Shown: in pieces, positions 7,437 through 15,223 of the stretch
How positions within the stretch are numbered: position 1 is the stretch's first letter
How the letters are laid out: each line of letters begins with the position of its first letter
Origin: Porphyromonas sp.
GTDB lineage: Bacteria; Bacteroidota; Bacteroidia; Bacteroidales; Porphyromonadaceae
Reading direction: 5' to 3'
DNA: 55,949 nucleotides
Assembly: GCA_030532365.1 (NCBI GenBank)
Contig: JAUNLH010000007.1
Span: 1 to 55,949, forward strand
Position numbers and translations under genes: made by a program
The notes under the pieces: generated by a model
Told to the model about the DNA's origin: nothing
The model's database searches: none
Seen by the model: the letters and a program-made list of their open reading frames with translations, nothing else

Positions 7437-9644
7437 CTACCGCCTCAGACGTAAGCTATTCAGCACAACGATGATAGAGCTACCTGCCATCGCTGCTGCA
7501 CCTATCACAGGTGAAAGAGCGACGTGTGGATACAACAGCCCCGTCGCGATAGGGATCGCTACAATGTTGTAGCAGAAAGCCCAGAAGAAGTTCTCCTTAA
7601 TGATCCTCACCGTACGCTTCGATAGCTTGATGGCGCGCTCCACAGCAAAGGGGGAGTCGCTGATGCTCGTAAGCATCGCCACATCGCTTGCTATGTCACT
7701 GCCGCTGCCTAGGGCAACACTCACATCTGCCACTGCGAGGGCCGGAGAGTCGTTGATCCCATCTCCTACCATTGCGACTACCCTCTCCTCGCTCTGCAAC
7801 TGCTCAATATAAGCCTTCTTATCAAGCGGGGAGAGCCCACCTGACGCCTGCTTGATGCCCAGCTGATCTGCAAAGTGAGCCACACGCACCTCCCTATCAC
7901 CCGACAGCAGGTGGAGTTGTAGCCCAAGGTCGCTTCTCAGCTGGTGGAGCGCCTGTGGCACCTCAGCTCTAAGGGTATCGTCTAAGGCGAAGACCGCTAA
8001 TAGCTCTCCCTCACAGACAAAGTAGCTAAGAGTGCTCTGCGGATGCGCTTCTTCAAAGCTGATGAGTTCCTCGTTGCTGTCATCGATCTTGGCAAATCCA
8101 CGGTTCCCAATCTTGTACTCCTTGCCATTGTAGACAAAGCGCAATCCTCCTCCTGCTACCTCCTCTATCTGAATCAGTTGGTACTGAGGACTCCTCTCAC
8201 TCCGGTAAGCCTCGACTAGGGCACGACCTAGGGGATGACTGGTATGCTCCTCTGCTGTCACAAGCAGAGATATGTTTTGCTCCGACCGCTCGAGCCACAG
8301 CTCACCGGTGATCGTAGGAGCCCCGACCGTGAGTGTGCCAGTCTTGTCGTAAATCAGGTCAGTCACTTTAGAGAGGAGCTCCAACGCAGAGGCATCTCTG
8401 ATGAGTAACCCCATCCCCGATGCCCTACCCATCGCCACACTAATAGCAGTGGGCGTAGCTAGCCCAAGGGCACATGGACAAGCGACGACCAGCACCGTCA
8501 CAGCAAAGTAAAGCCCATGAAGCCACGGGGTAGCACTGCTAGAGAGAAGCCCCCACCCCAGCAGTGTCAGAAGGGCGACTGCCAATACCGCCGGCACAAA
8601 TACCCCTGAGATACGATCCGCCAGCCGTTGTATCGGGGCCTTAGATGCCTGTGCCTTGCGTACCGCCTCCACTATGCGCCCAAGCAGCGTCTCATCGCCA
8701 ACCATTGTAACTCTAAAGGTGGTGGCACCTCCTACCGCTACCGTGCCACTAAATACCTCGTCTCCAGCCACTTTATCATACGGTATTGGCTCCCCCGTGA
8801 TGCTACTCTCGTCGAAGCTACCTCGCTCTAGGAGTATCCCATCTACCGGCACACGGTCCCCCTGCCGTAGCTGTACCACGTCCCCCACCTGCAGCTCCTC
8901 CACAGGTCGCTCCTCAAGCTCGCCCCCCTCAAGTCGCACCAAAGCCCGCTCCGGAGCCAGACCTATCAACTTATGCAGTGCATCTTGCGTCTGTTGCTTA
9001 GCCCGCTCCTCAATGTACTTACCCAGAAGCACAAAGGAGAAGATCATACCTACAATATCGAAGTAAGAGGTACCAAAGAGCTGATCGGCAGGGCTCCCCT
9101 CCTCAAAGAATAGCCGAGAGAAGCTAAAGAAGTAGGCAACACTGGTACTGAGACTGATGAGCACATCCATCGTGAAGGTTCGCTTGCTCAGTTGCTTCAG
9201 AGCCCGCTTGTGATACCCTCCACCGCCATAAAAGTAGACGACTGAAGCGAGCACCCAGTTGATCCAGTTGGCACTCCTTGCAGAGAGACCCATGGAGTCG
9301 TGCCACATCCCTAGCGACATGATGAGGAGCGCCAGTAGGATCGTGACCGCTAGCTTTACCCTCAAAAGATACAACGCCCGCCTGCTCTCCGCTTGCATTT
9401 GTGACTCTCGCTCCCTTGCCGACTCCTGGATCAGCATATCATAGCCCAGTGCTCTGACTGCACGCTGAAGCTCCTCGGGCGAGGTCACCTGAGGATTGTA
9501 GCGGACACGCGTACGCCCCTCAAGGAGATTGACCTCCGCAAGCTCTACACCTGGGCTCTTGGATAGTATATCCTGTACAGCCCCTACACACCCTGCACAG
9601 CTCATACCGGTGACGGTAAATAGCTGTTCCACTACTCTTGCCAT
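7437..9644 (-). CDS. copA: Copper-exporting P1B-type ATPase
   Basis: This pump exports Cu(I) from the cytoplasm. The 735-residue protein starts with one HMA domain carrying the metal motif MSCAGC (Cys16, Cys19). It continues with membrane helices, the actuator motif TGEP (about 283-286), the CPC membrane metal site (389-391), the phosphorylation motif DKTGT (Asp433) and the hinge GDGINDSPA (627-635). The late membrane helices show YN and MAGSS, the MxxSS pattern that marks Cu(I) rather than zinc pumps. It lies 133 bases downstream of the TonB receptor on the same strand, with a hairpin in between, and converges with zupT. Confidence 0.94.
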   Translation of the reverse strand: MARVVEQLFTVTGMSCAGCVGAVQDILSKSPGVELAEVNLLEGRTRVRYNPQVTSPEELQRAVRALGYDMLIQESARERESQMQAESRRALYLLRVKLAVTILLALLIMSLGMWHDSMGLSARSANWINWVLASVVYFYGGGGYHKRALKQLSKRTFTMDVLISLSTSVAYFFSFSRLFFEEGSPADQLFGTSYFDIVGMIFSFVLLGKYIEERAKQQTQDALHKLIGLAPERALVRLEGGELEERPVEELQVGDVVQLRQGDRVPVDGILLERGSFDESSITGEPIPYDKVAGDEVFSGTVAVGGATTFRVTMVGDETLLGRIVEAVRKAQASKAPIQRLADRISGVFVPAVLAVALLTLLGWGLLSSSATPWLHGLYFAVTVLVVACPCALGLATPTAISVAMGRASGMGLLIRDASALELLSKVTDLIYDKTGTLTVGAPTITGELWLERSEQNISLLVTAEEHTSHPLGRALVEAYRSERSPQYQLIQIEEVAGGGLRFVYNGKEYKIGNRGFAKIDDSNEELISFEEAHPQSTLSYFVCEGELLAVFALDDTLRAEVPQALHQLRSDLGLQLHLLSGDREVRVAHFADQLGIKQASGGLSPLDKKAYIEQLQSEERVVAMVGDGINDSPALAVADVSVALGSGSDIASDVAMLTSISDSPFAVERAIKLSKRTVRIIKENFFWAFCYNIVAIPIATGLLYPHVALSPVIGAAAMAGSSIIVVLNSLRLRR

Positions 9645-9696
9645 ATCTTACCTCTCTTTCTTCTCTAATACCAAGACTTCTTCTGTAGGAGAAACA

Positions 9697-9739
9697 GTCC
9701 AACCCGCCCGCTTGTTCGACACTGCTGGACGGATTGGAC
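9697..9739 (-). other. Hairpin in the copA leader
   Basis: On the minus-strand RNA, gtccaatccgtcc and gggcgggttggac can pair over 13 positions with two G-U wobbles and a 17-base loop. It lies about 55 bases before the copA start and about 40 bases after the receptor stop. No T-run follows it, so it is more likely a processing or control hairpin than a terminator. Confidence 0.45.
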
Positions 9740-9777
9740 CACAAAAAAGTAATAAAAACCCTATATTCTCACATGGC

Positions 9778-12381
9778 TTAGAGCATTATCTTGATGCCTG
9801 AGTAGACGGAGCGAGGAGTAGTAGGACCATGGATGTATCCGCTATCTCGACTGCCGGTGACATCAAAGTCCTTTTGGAAAGAGTTGAGGATATTATACAT
9901 CCCGAGATACACCTGTATGGTAGTGGTATTGAGGACCTTAAAGTCATAGCTCAGCTTTGCCCCTAAGTCGAAGTAATCCGGTGTCTCCTCTAGCCTGTCC
10001 CAACGAGGCGCCACCTCCAGATGGGAGGTTTGGGGTCGCAGTCCCTTCTGTACCAGCTCGATATCATTCACCTCAGCCATCTGCCCCACTGTGACCACAT
10101 GGGGGACATACATCTTACCGGTATAATTGAGAGACAATACGATATTAAGCGGATTGATCGGATTGTACCTTGCGGTGAGGTAACCATAGAGATTGGGTGT
10201 GCGGATCATCTGCTTGGTGGTCATTGCGATTTCCCCTTTCTCTAGGTCAAACCCCTCTAGTCGCTCAGGCCCATGCTCCTGTAGCGTGTTTATCTCTTTA
10301 GGGGCTTCCGGATCCTCTCCTGTCAGAAGTGTGCGGCTGCCCCATTCCTGAGCTTCGTCCCACAGACTACGGGCTATCGTGAGCCCCCCTTGGATGTTGA
10401 GCCTCTGCCAGTTGAGCTTAGCTTCAAAATTCATCCCATATACATGAGCACTAGAGCCATTAACTCTGTCGAAGACTTGGAAGCCTAGATCCGGAATACC
10501 TATCCGCTCCACATTAGTAAAGGCGCCTATCAGCTTGGTATAGAAGCCCTCTACAAGGATATTGGACTGGAGCTCCCCGAAATTAAAGTAGGTATCTGCG
10601 CTAAGACTGATACTGTGGCTCTCCTCGGGGTCAAGGTCAGGGATGTTGTAGATGCGCTGGGCTTCTCCACCGACCACACCCACATGTAAGTCTTCATCAA
10701 ATACCTGAGGGGCTCGGAACCCTTTAGCGTAGCTTGCCCTAAAGTTGGCACGGCTTGATGGGTTGTACCTAAGAGTGGCTCGTGGGCTGATGATGGGACG
10801 CATGCCACCCGATCTACCCAGTATCTTATTGTGCTCATCTATGCGGGTGCCCAAGAGGAGCGCCCACTCTTCATTGCCCCACTCAGCTTGTACTATCTGA
10901 CTGAGGTTGTGTATCGTTTGGTCAATCGGAGGATTGAGCGAGTTGCCTGCACCATCCTTCTCCCAAGCACGGATCGGCATGACGTCGTAGAGGCTATCAT
11001 AGGCGTACTCCAAGCCTGCCAAAAACTTGATAGGTGCCATCGGGGCTGTCTCCCAGTCATAGTTGTACTGGAGACCTCCTTGAAAGGTCTTCCCGGTAGT
11101 ATTGCCAAAGTTGGTACCAAACTCCTCCTTAGGGATATAGCCCAAATTACCGACATGCTCCTCCCCGATACCCCCATAATAGCTGGTACGCTTGACCACC
11201 TGCCCCGAAGCAAAAATCTGAAGTCGGTGGAGTAGGCTACGGGAGCTATGATCCCACTTGATATTACCACTGTAGATCGTATGGTCGGTCTGCTCCGCTA
11301 CTGCAGCTACATGCACGGGGAGGTCTAGTCGGTCACCTCCTCTGCGGTACTCCTGTATACTGTGCAGCTCACCTGTGAGCCTGTCGTACTCTGACAGCCT
11401 CAAGAAGCCATGCGCACCCAAGGATCTACCACTGATCTTACCTATCTCGCTAAAGCCATCTCCATTGGCATCCCAGGCACTGCGGTCACGGGCTTGACCA
11501 AATACAGTACCCCCAATACGACCATCTGCCCCTACAACAGAAGCGTTAAATCCTATCGTATTGTCAGGCTTCTTAAGACCTGTGAGTATGAGGTTTTCGT
11601 ATGCCTCAAATCGATTGGCTACCGGCTCTCGCGAGATAATATTGATGACACCCGCAATGGCGCTAGAGCCGTAGAGGGCCGACCCTCCTCCCCGCACGAC
11701 CTCTACACGCTCTATCATGTTGGTGGGGATCTGCTCCAAACCATAGACGCCAGCCAGGGCACTTACGATAGGACGGCTATCGATGAGTATTTGCGAAAAC
11801 CTCCCATCTAAGCCATTGATGCGCACTTGATTAAATCCACAGTTTTGGCAGTTATTCTCGACCCTAATCCCAGGCTGGCACGAGAGCCCCTGCGCAAGGT
11901 TGGTGGCGTTGGCAGCCTCAAACGCTTGCGCATCTATGACACTTACAAGGGTGGGAGCATGCTTGCGGAGTGTTTGCTGCCTATTAGAGGACACCACTAC
12001 CTCATGGAGGTTAAAAACATCCTCCTCCAGCTCCACGTTTATTTCTATAGTCGTTTGCTCGAGGACAGTAATCTCTCTCGTAACCGTTTGATATCCAATG
12101 CCCGACACCTCTAGGGTATAAGTCCCTGGCTTGAGGTTGCGCAAGTAGAAGTGCCCTGAGCTATCGGTCGTCGTCCCATAAGGGGTATCCTTGATGCGGA
12201 CGACAATGCCCATCAAGTGCTCCCTCGTGGTCTTGTCGAGGACGTGCCCTACGATGTTGGCATCTGTTACCTGCTCCACTCCCTCGGTCGTCGGGGCATT
12301 GGAGGCATTGATGGAAGTCAAGGGGGATAATACCAAGGCAAGAATTGTAATAACTTTAGCTACTCTTTGATGAAACTTCAT
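9778..12381 (-). CDS. TonB-dependent outer-membrane receptor, possibly for a metal
   Basis: An 867-residue outer-membrane receptor. A signal peptide (about 1-26) is followed by a carboxypeptidase-regulatory-like beta-sandwich (about 42-118), a likely TonB box EVVVSS (127-132), a plug domain (about 138-255, with VEVVRGGGSALYGSSAIAGV) and a 22-strand-type barrel ending in YSGIKIML. The plug holds three cysteines, Cys168, Cys178 and Cys181, the last two as CQNC, an unusual exposed thiol pair. Context, with copA immediately downstream and zupT nearby, suggests a copper or other metal chelate ligand. That is inference, and heme or siderophore uptake is possible. It has its own -7 box (minus strand TACCTTTG, 12434-12441). 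Confidence 0.88.
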   Translation of the reverse strand: MKFHQRVAKVITILALVLSPLTSINASNAPTTEGVEQVTDANIVGHVLDKTTREHLMGIVVRIKDTPYGTTTDSSGHFYLRNLKPGTYTLEVSGIGYQTVTREITVLEQTTIEINVELEEDVFNLHEVVVSSNRQQTLRKHAPTLVSVIDAQAFEAANATNLAQGLSCQPGIRVENNCQNCGFNQVRINGLDGRFSQILIDSRPIVSALAGVYGLEQIPTNMIERVEVVRGGGSALYGSSAIAGVINIISREPVANRFEAYENLILTGLKKPDNTIGFNASVVGADGRIGGTVFGQARDRSAWDANGDGFSEIGKISGRSLGAHGFLRLSEYDRLTGELHSIQEYRRGGDRLDLPVHVAAVAEQTDHTIYSGNIKWDHSSRSLLHRLQIFASGQVVKRTSYYGGIGEEHVGNLGYIPKEEFGTNFGNTTGKTFQGGLQYNYDWETAPMAPIKFLAGLEYAYDSLYDVMPIRAWEKDGAGNSLNPPIDQTIHNLSQIVQAEWGNEEWALLLGTRIDEHNKILGRSGGMRPIISPRATLRYNPSSRANFRASYAKGFRAPQVFDEDLHVGVVGGEAQRIYNIPDLDPEESHSISLSADTYFNFGELQSNILVEGFYTKLIGAFTNVERIGIPDLGFQVFDRVNGSSAHVYGMNFEAKLNWQRLNIQGGLTIARSLWDEAQEWGSRTLLTGEDPEAPKEINTLQEHGPERLEGFDLEKGEIAMTTKQMIRTPNLYGYLTARYNPINPLNIVLSLNYTGKMYVPHVVTVGQMAEVNDIELVQKGLRPQTSHLEVAPRWDRLEETPDYFDLGAKLSYDFKVLNTTTIQVYLGMYNILNSFQKDFDVTGSRDSGYIHGPTTPRSVYSGIKIML

Positions 12382-12433
12382 AAGCTCTCTATTGTGAAAT
12401 GATCTGTAAATATTATGTAGAAAAACCGTACGA

Positions 12434-12441
12434 CAAAGGTA
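12434..12441 (-). promoter_or_regulatory. -7 box for the TonB receptor gene
   Basis: The minus strand reads TACCTTTG, a perfect TAnnTTTG match, 52 bases before the start codon at 12381. A convincing -33 element is not visible. Confidence 0.5.
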
Positions 12442-12473
12442 TCAATGTCATACACTCACCACCATCCCTTATA

Positions 12474-12577
12474 GTCGGTAGATTGTACACCATAAGTACC
12501 AACTATGGGGGAGAGACACCCCATTTCTCCCCCATCTGAGGGAGTCCTTCCCCTCCCCCGCAATGGCGCCTACCGAC
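12474..12577. other. Potentially structured GC-rich spacer
   Basis: Within the 304-base gap 12382-12685, the sequence is closed by a perfect 8-bp inverted repeat GTCGGTAG (12474-12481)/CTACCGAC (12570-12577). Inside is a perfect 10-bp stem ATGGGGGAGA (12505-12514)/TCTCCCCCAT (12526-12535) and a smaller GAGGG/CCCTC stem (12538-12555). GGGGGAG can instead pair with CTCCCCC at 12553-12559, so alternative folds exist. It is upstream of the receptor promoter and could be a small RNA on either strand or an operator region. I do not recognise a known RNA family. Confidence 0.35.
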
Positions 12578-12606
12578 AAAAGAAAAGCAGAGCCCATCGG
12601 CTCTGC
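12577..12606 (-). terminator. Intrinsic terminator of the DUF4834-like gene
   Basis: A perfect 8-bp stem GCAGAGCC/GGCTCTGC with a four-base loop (12587-12606) is followed on the minus strand by ttttctttt (12578-12586). It lies 80 bases past the stop codon at 12686. Confidence 0.8.
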
Positions 12607-12685
12607 CTTGATGATCTGCGGCGCATGACCTCCTAGATAGAGGAGAGGCGCCATCGCTCCCAATCATTAAAGATAGTGGAGGGGG

Positions 12686-12955
12686 CTATTCGTGATACTC
12701 CTCGTAATTGACGTACTCACCCCCATCGAGATCTACCGAAGTATCCTGGATCCGCTCCACGGTGGTCTGGTCAGGATCGGTAGTGCGTCGCACTCTCTCA
12801 CGCCGCTCGCGCTCCTCTCGCTCTCTCTCCGCTGCAGCCTGCTGCTCCTTTCGTAGCCTATAGACCTTCTTGATCGTCTCCTGATGACGGAGATAAATCC
12901 GGATGATGAAGTACAAGGGCAACAGTACAAATATGATCAATGGAATGCTCCACAT
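12686..12955 (-). CDS. Small membrane protein, DUF4834-like
   Basis: An 89-residue protein with one N-terminal membrane segment (about 3-21), a basic stretch, a strongly charged helix of alternating Arg and Glu (about 36-58, probably coiled coil) and an acidic end GEYVNYEEYHE. This layout, including the terminal GxYVxYEE, matches the Bacteroidota DUF4834 family of unknown function. It is monocistronic: a -7 box (minus TATATTTG, 12997-13004) lies 42 bases upstream, and a terminator follows. The family assignment rests on recalled pattern. Confidence 0.65.
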   Translation of the reverse strand: MWSIPLIIFVLLPLYFIIRIYLRHQETIKKVYRLRKEQQAAAEREREERERRERVRRTTDPDQTTVERIQDTSVDLDGGEYVNYEEYHE

Positions 12956-12996
12956 AAGCCTAAGTCTTGTGTCTCTGCGTTGTATTACACTGGTGA

Positions 12997-13004
12997 CAAA
13001 TATA
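12997..13004 (-). promoter_or_regulatory. -7 box for the DUF4834-like gene
   Basis: The minus strand reads TATATTTG, a perfect TAnnTTTG match, 41 bases before the start codon at 12955. Confidence 0.6.
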
Positions 13005-13167
13005 CCATATTTTGGAGATTGCGAAGAGCAATGGTGTCATAAGGATTACTAATTATCCCCATCATTTCTAAGCCCTCGAGACAATGCAGGCGATACGAGA
13101 ATGGGAGCAACACAATCAAAGAAAAGGCACTTATACAAAAGAGAGATCCCAACCTCCAGAAATCCGA
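13005..13167. other. Gene-free spacer
   Basis: Part of the 569-base gap between the DUF4834-like gene and acpP. I see no ORF, RNA gene or strong hairpin here. The rest of the gap holds the repeat element at 13168-13270 and the acpP promoter. Confidence 0.5.
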
Positions 13168-13270
13168 GACCCGAACTAAAAAATTCTAAGTTCCCAACTT
13201 CGATGTATCTAAGTTCCGAACTTCGACAACTCTAAGTTGGGAACTTAGATTTTTTGAGTTCGGAACTTCC
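13168..13270. repeat. 23-base dyad repeat element, locus 2 (large inverted repeat)
   Basis: Three full units (13188-13210, 13211-13233, 13234-13256) with cores CCC, CCG and GGG are flanked by half units on both sides. The arms at 13170-13200 and 13234-13267 are inverted copies over about 30 bases with only two differences, around a central dyad at 13211-13223. The whole element could therefore form a long hairpin or cruciform. Spacers cgatgtatct and cgacaactct are exact reverse complements of the locus 1 spacers. Confidence 0.88.
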
Positions 13271-13395
13271 TTTTCATCACCTCCGGAGCTGGCACCAAGA
13301 TGCCATGCAGAGCATGATTTACTTCCAATCTGGTCTCGGGAACAACTAATAACAGGTGTCAAACCTACTTAAATTGGTTAAAAGGGCACACTTTA

Positions 13396-13427
13396 TTTGC
13401 TCATGTGCCGTATTCCTATTATATTTG
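13396..13427 (+). promoter_or_regulatory. acpP promoter (-33 and -7)
   Basis: TTTG at 13396-13399 and TATATTTG at 13420-13427 are separated by 20 bases, a full match to the Bacteroidota housekeeping promoter. The start would be near 13432, giving a leader of about 90 bases. A second -7 box, TACTTTTG, lies at 13463-13470 in that leader. Confidence 0.75.
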
Positions 13428-13524
13428 CCACGCATAGGTATCAGATTATGGTGAGCATTAGGTACTTTTGTGGCAGAATTGAGGATGAACTAGTTTTGAA
13501 AGTAAGATTGAAACTTTAAAAATT

Positions 13525-13767
13525 ATGGACAAGAAGGAAATTGAATCATTGGTAAAAGAGATCATTGTTGATAAGCTAGGTGTTGACGAGTCAGAGATCA
13601 CTCCGGAGGCTAGCTTCACCAACGACCTTGGTGCAGACTCTCTCGATACCGTGGAGCTGATCATGGAGTTTGAAAAGGTCTTTGACATCAAGATCGAGGA
13701 CGACGAGGCACAGCAGATCCAGACTGTTGCTGACGCTTACGAGCACATTGAGGCTGCTCTTAAGTAA
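13525..13767 (+). CDS. acpP: Acyl carrier protein
   Basis: The 80-residue acidic carrier of growing acyl chains in fatty acid synthesis. The phosphopantetheine site is Ser39 in [14 protein letters not shown] (34-47), and the four-helix ACP pattern is complete. Length and charge are typical. A strong consensus promoter lies upstream and an intrinsic terminator directly downstream, so acpP can be expressed alone at a high level. Some transcription may read through into fabF and rnc, the conserved Bacteroidota order. Confidence 0.97.
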   Translation: MDKKEIESLVKEIIVDKLGVDESEITPEASFTNDLGADSLDTVELIMEFEKVFDIKIEDDEAQQIQTVADAYEHIEAALK

Positions 13768-13794
13768 GTCCATCTCCAGATGTAATAAACAACT

Positions 13795-13830
13795 AGGGAG
13801 AGGTGTGCTCATGAGCCCTCTCCCTTTTTT
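13795..13830 (+). terminator. Intrinsic terminator after acpP
   Basis: A perfect 9-bp stem AGGGAGAGG (13795-13803)/CCTCTCCCT (13817-13825) with a 13-base loop runs straight into a T-tract. It lies 28 bases past the acpP stop and can set acpP at a higher level than fabF. Confidence 0.88.
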
Positions 13831-13870
13831 ATTCGGATCATAGTCCAAAACGCCCACCCGGAGAGAGGTA

Positions 13871-13897
13871 GTGGCAATGCGATGAGTGGCTTGCCAC
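13871..13897 (+). other. Inverted repeat in the fabF leader
   Basis: GTGGCAA (13871-13877) and TTGCCAC (13891-13897) form a perfect 7-bp dyad between the acpP terminator and fabF. It could be a leader hairpin or a binding site for a lipid-synthesis regulator. No clear -7 box is seen next to it. Confidence 0.4.
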
Positions 13898-13941
13898 AGA
13901 TACTTGAGAATATAAACATCATCAACTAAGGCTATATAGAA

Positions 13942-15198
13942 ATGGTGCAAAGAAGAGTTGTAGTGACTGGTCTAGGAGCGATCACTCCCCTAGGTAATGA
14001 CGTTCCCTCCACTTGGGAAGCTCTGAAAAATGGAGAGAGTGGAGCCGCACCCATCACGCTATTTGACTGCTCAAAGTTTAAGACCCAATTTGCCTGCGAA
14101 GTTAAGGACTTCGATCCTAGCGACCACTTTGACCGCAAGGCTCAGCGTCGCTATGACCGCTATGCTATGTTTGGTCTGCTCAGTGCTAAGGAGGCCCTCA
14201 ACGATGCCGGTATCCTAGAGGCTCAGGTCGATAGGAATCGTGTTGGGGTCATCTTTACCAGCGGTGTGGGAGGTATCGCCTCCTTTGAGCAGGAGGTAAG
14301 AGACTATAACCCTGAGTCTGGGCCACGCTTCAGCCCCTTTTTCATCCCTAGGCTGATCGCAGATATCACAGCCGGACACATAAGTATCGAGCATGGCTTC
14401 CATGGTCCCAACTATGCGACCGTATCCGCTTGTGCCTCTGGCACCAATGCGATCATCGATGCTTACCACATGATCCTGCTGAATAAGGCAGATGTGATGG
14501 TCACAGGAGGAGCTGAGGCAGCTGTAAGTATCACAGGTATCGGTGGTTTTAACTCACTCAATGCACTCTCAACCCGCAACGATGACCCACAAGGAGCTTC
14601 TCGACCATTCAGTGCCAGCAGAGATGGATTTGTACTCGGCGAGGGCGCCGGTGCGCTAATCCTTGAGGAGTACGAGCATGCCAAGGCGCGCGGAGCTAAG
14701 ATATATGCCGAGCTAGTAGGCGTGGGGCTATCTGCCGATGCCTATCACCTGACAGCTTCGCACCCCGACGGGCTTGGTGCTAAGCTCGTGATGAAAAATG
14801 CGCTCGAGGACGCTGGGCTAAAGGCTGAGGAGGTAGACTACATCAACGTCCATGGTACCTCCACCCCCGTGGGTGACCTGAGCGAGGCGCTTGCCATCAA
14901 GGAGGTCTTTGGCGAGCATGCCTACAAGCTAAGCATCAGCTCTACCAAGTCGATGACTGGGCACCTACTCGGCGCGGCTGGCGCTGTAGAGGCAATCGCA
15001 AGTGTCAAGGCGATCGAGGAGGGTGTGGTGCCACCTACGATCAACCATGACGAGGAGGACAAGGATCCTGAGATCGACTATAAGCTCGACTTTACATTTA
15101 ACACCAAGAAGGAGCGCCCAATACGTGTGTCTCTCTCCAATACATTTGGCTTTGGAGGGCACAACGCTTCTGTAATCTTCAAAAAGCTAGAGGAGTAA
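13942..15198 (+). CDS. fabF: Beta-ketoacyl-ACP synthase II
   Basis: FabF condenses malonyl-ACP with acyl-ACP in chain elongation. The 418-residue protein has the catalytic triad of the Cys-His-His class: Cys164 in VSACASGTNA, His304 in NVHGTSTPVGD and His341 in MTGHLLGAAG. The C-terminal NTFGFGGHNAS motif is intact. The length fits KAS II. It lies downstream of the acpP terminator and 25 bases upstream of rnc, the usual acpP-fabF-rnc order. Confidence 0.97.
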   Translation: MVQRRVVVTGLGAITPLGNDVPSTWEALKNGESGAAPITLFDCSKFKTQFACEVKDFDPSDHFDRKAQRRYDRYAMFGLLSAKEALNDAGILEAQVDRNRVGVIFTSGVGGIASFEQEVRDYNPESGPRFSPFFIPRLIADITAGHISIEHGFHGPNYATVSACASGTNAIIDAYHMILLNKADVMVTGGAEAAVSITGIGGFNSLNALSTRNDDPQGASRPFSASRDGFVLGEGAGALILEEYEHAKARGAKIYAELVGVGLSADAYHLTASHPDGLGAKLVMKNALEDAGLKAEEVDYINVHGTSTPVGDLSEALAIKEVFGEHAYKLSISSTKSMTGHLLGAAGAVEAIASVKAIEEGVVPPTINHDEEDKDPEIDYKLDFTFNTKKERPIRVSLSNTFGFGGHNASVIFKKLEE

Positions 15199-15223
15199 AG
15201 TCTATTGCCAAGGAAGGCATCTT

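Noticed and set aside
12469..12663. 64-residue minus-strand ORF in the spacer
   Set aside because: It overlaps the terminator and the inverted-repeat region, has no start signal and resembles no family.
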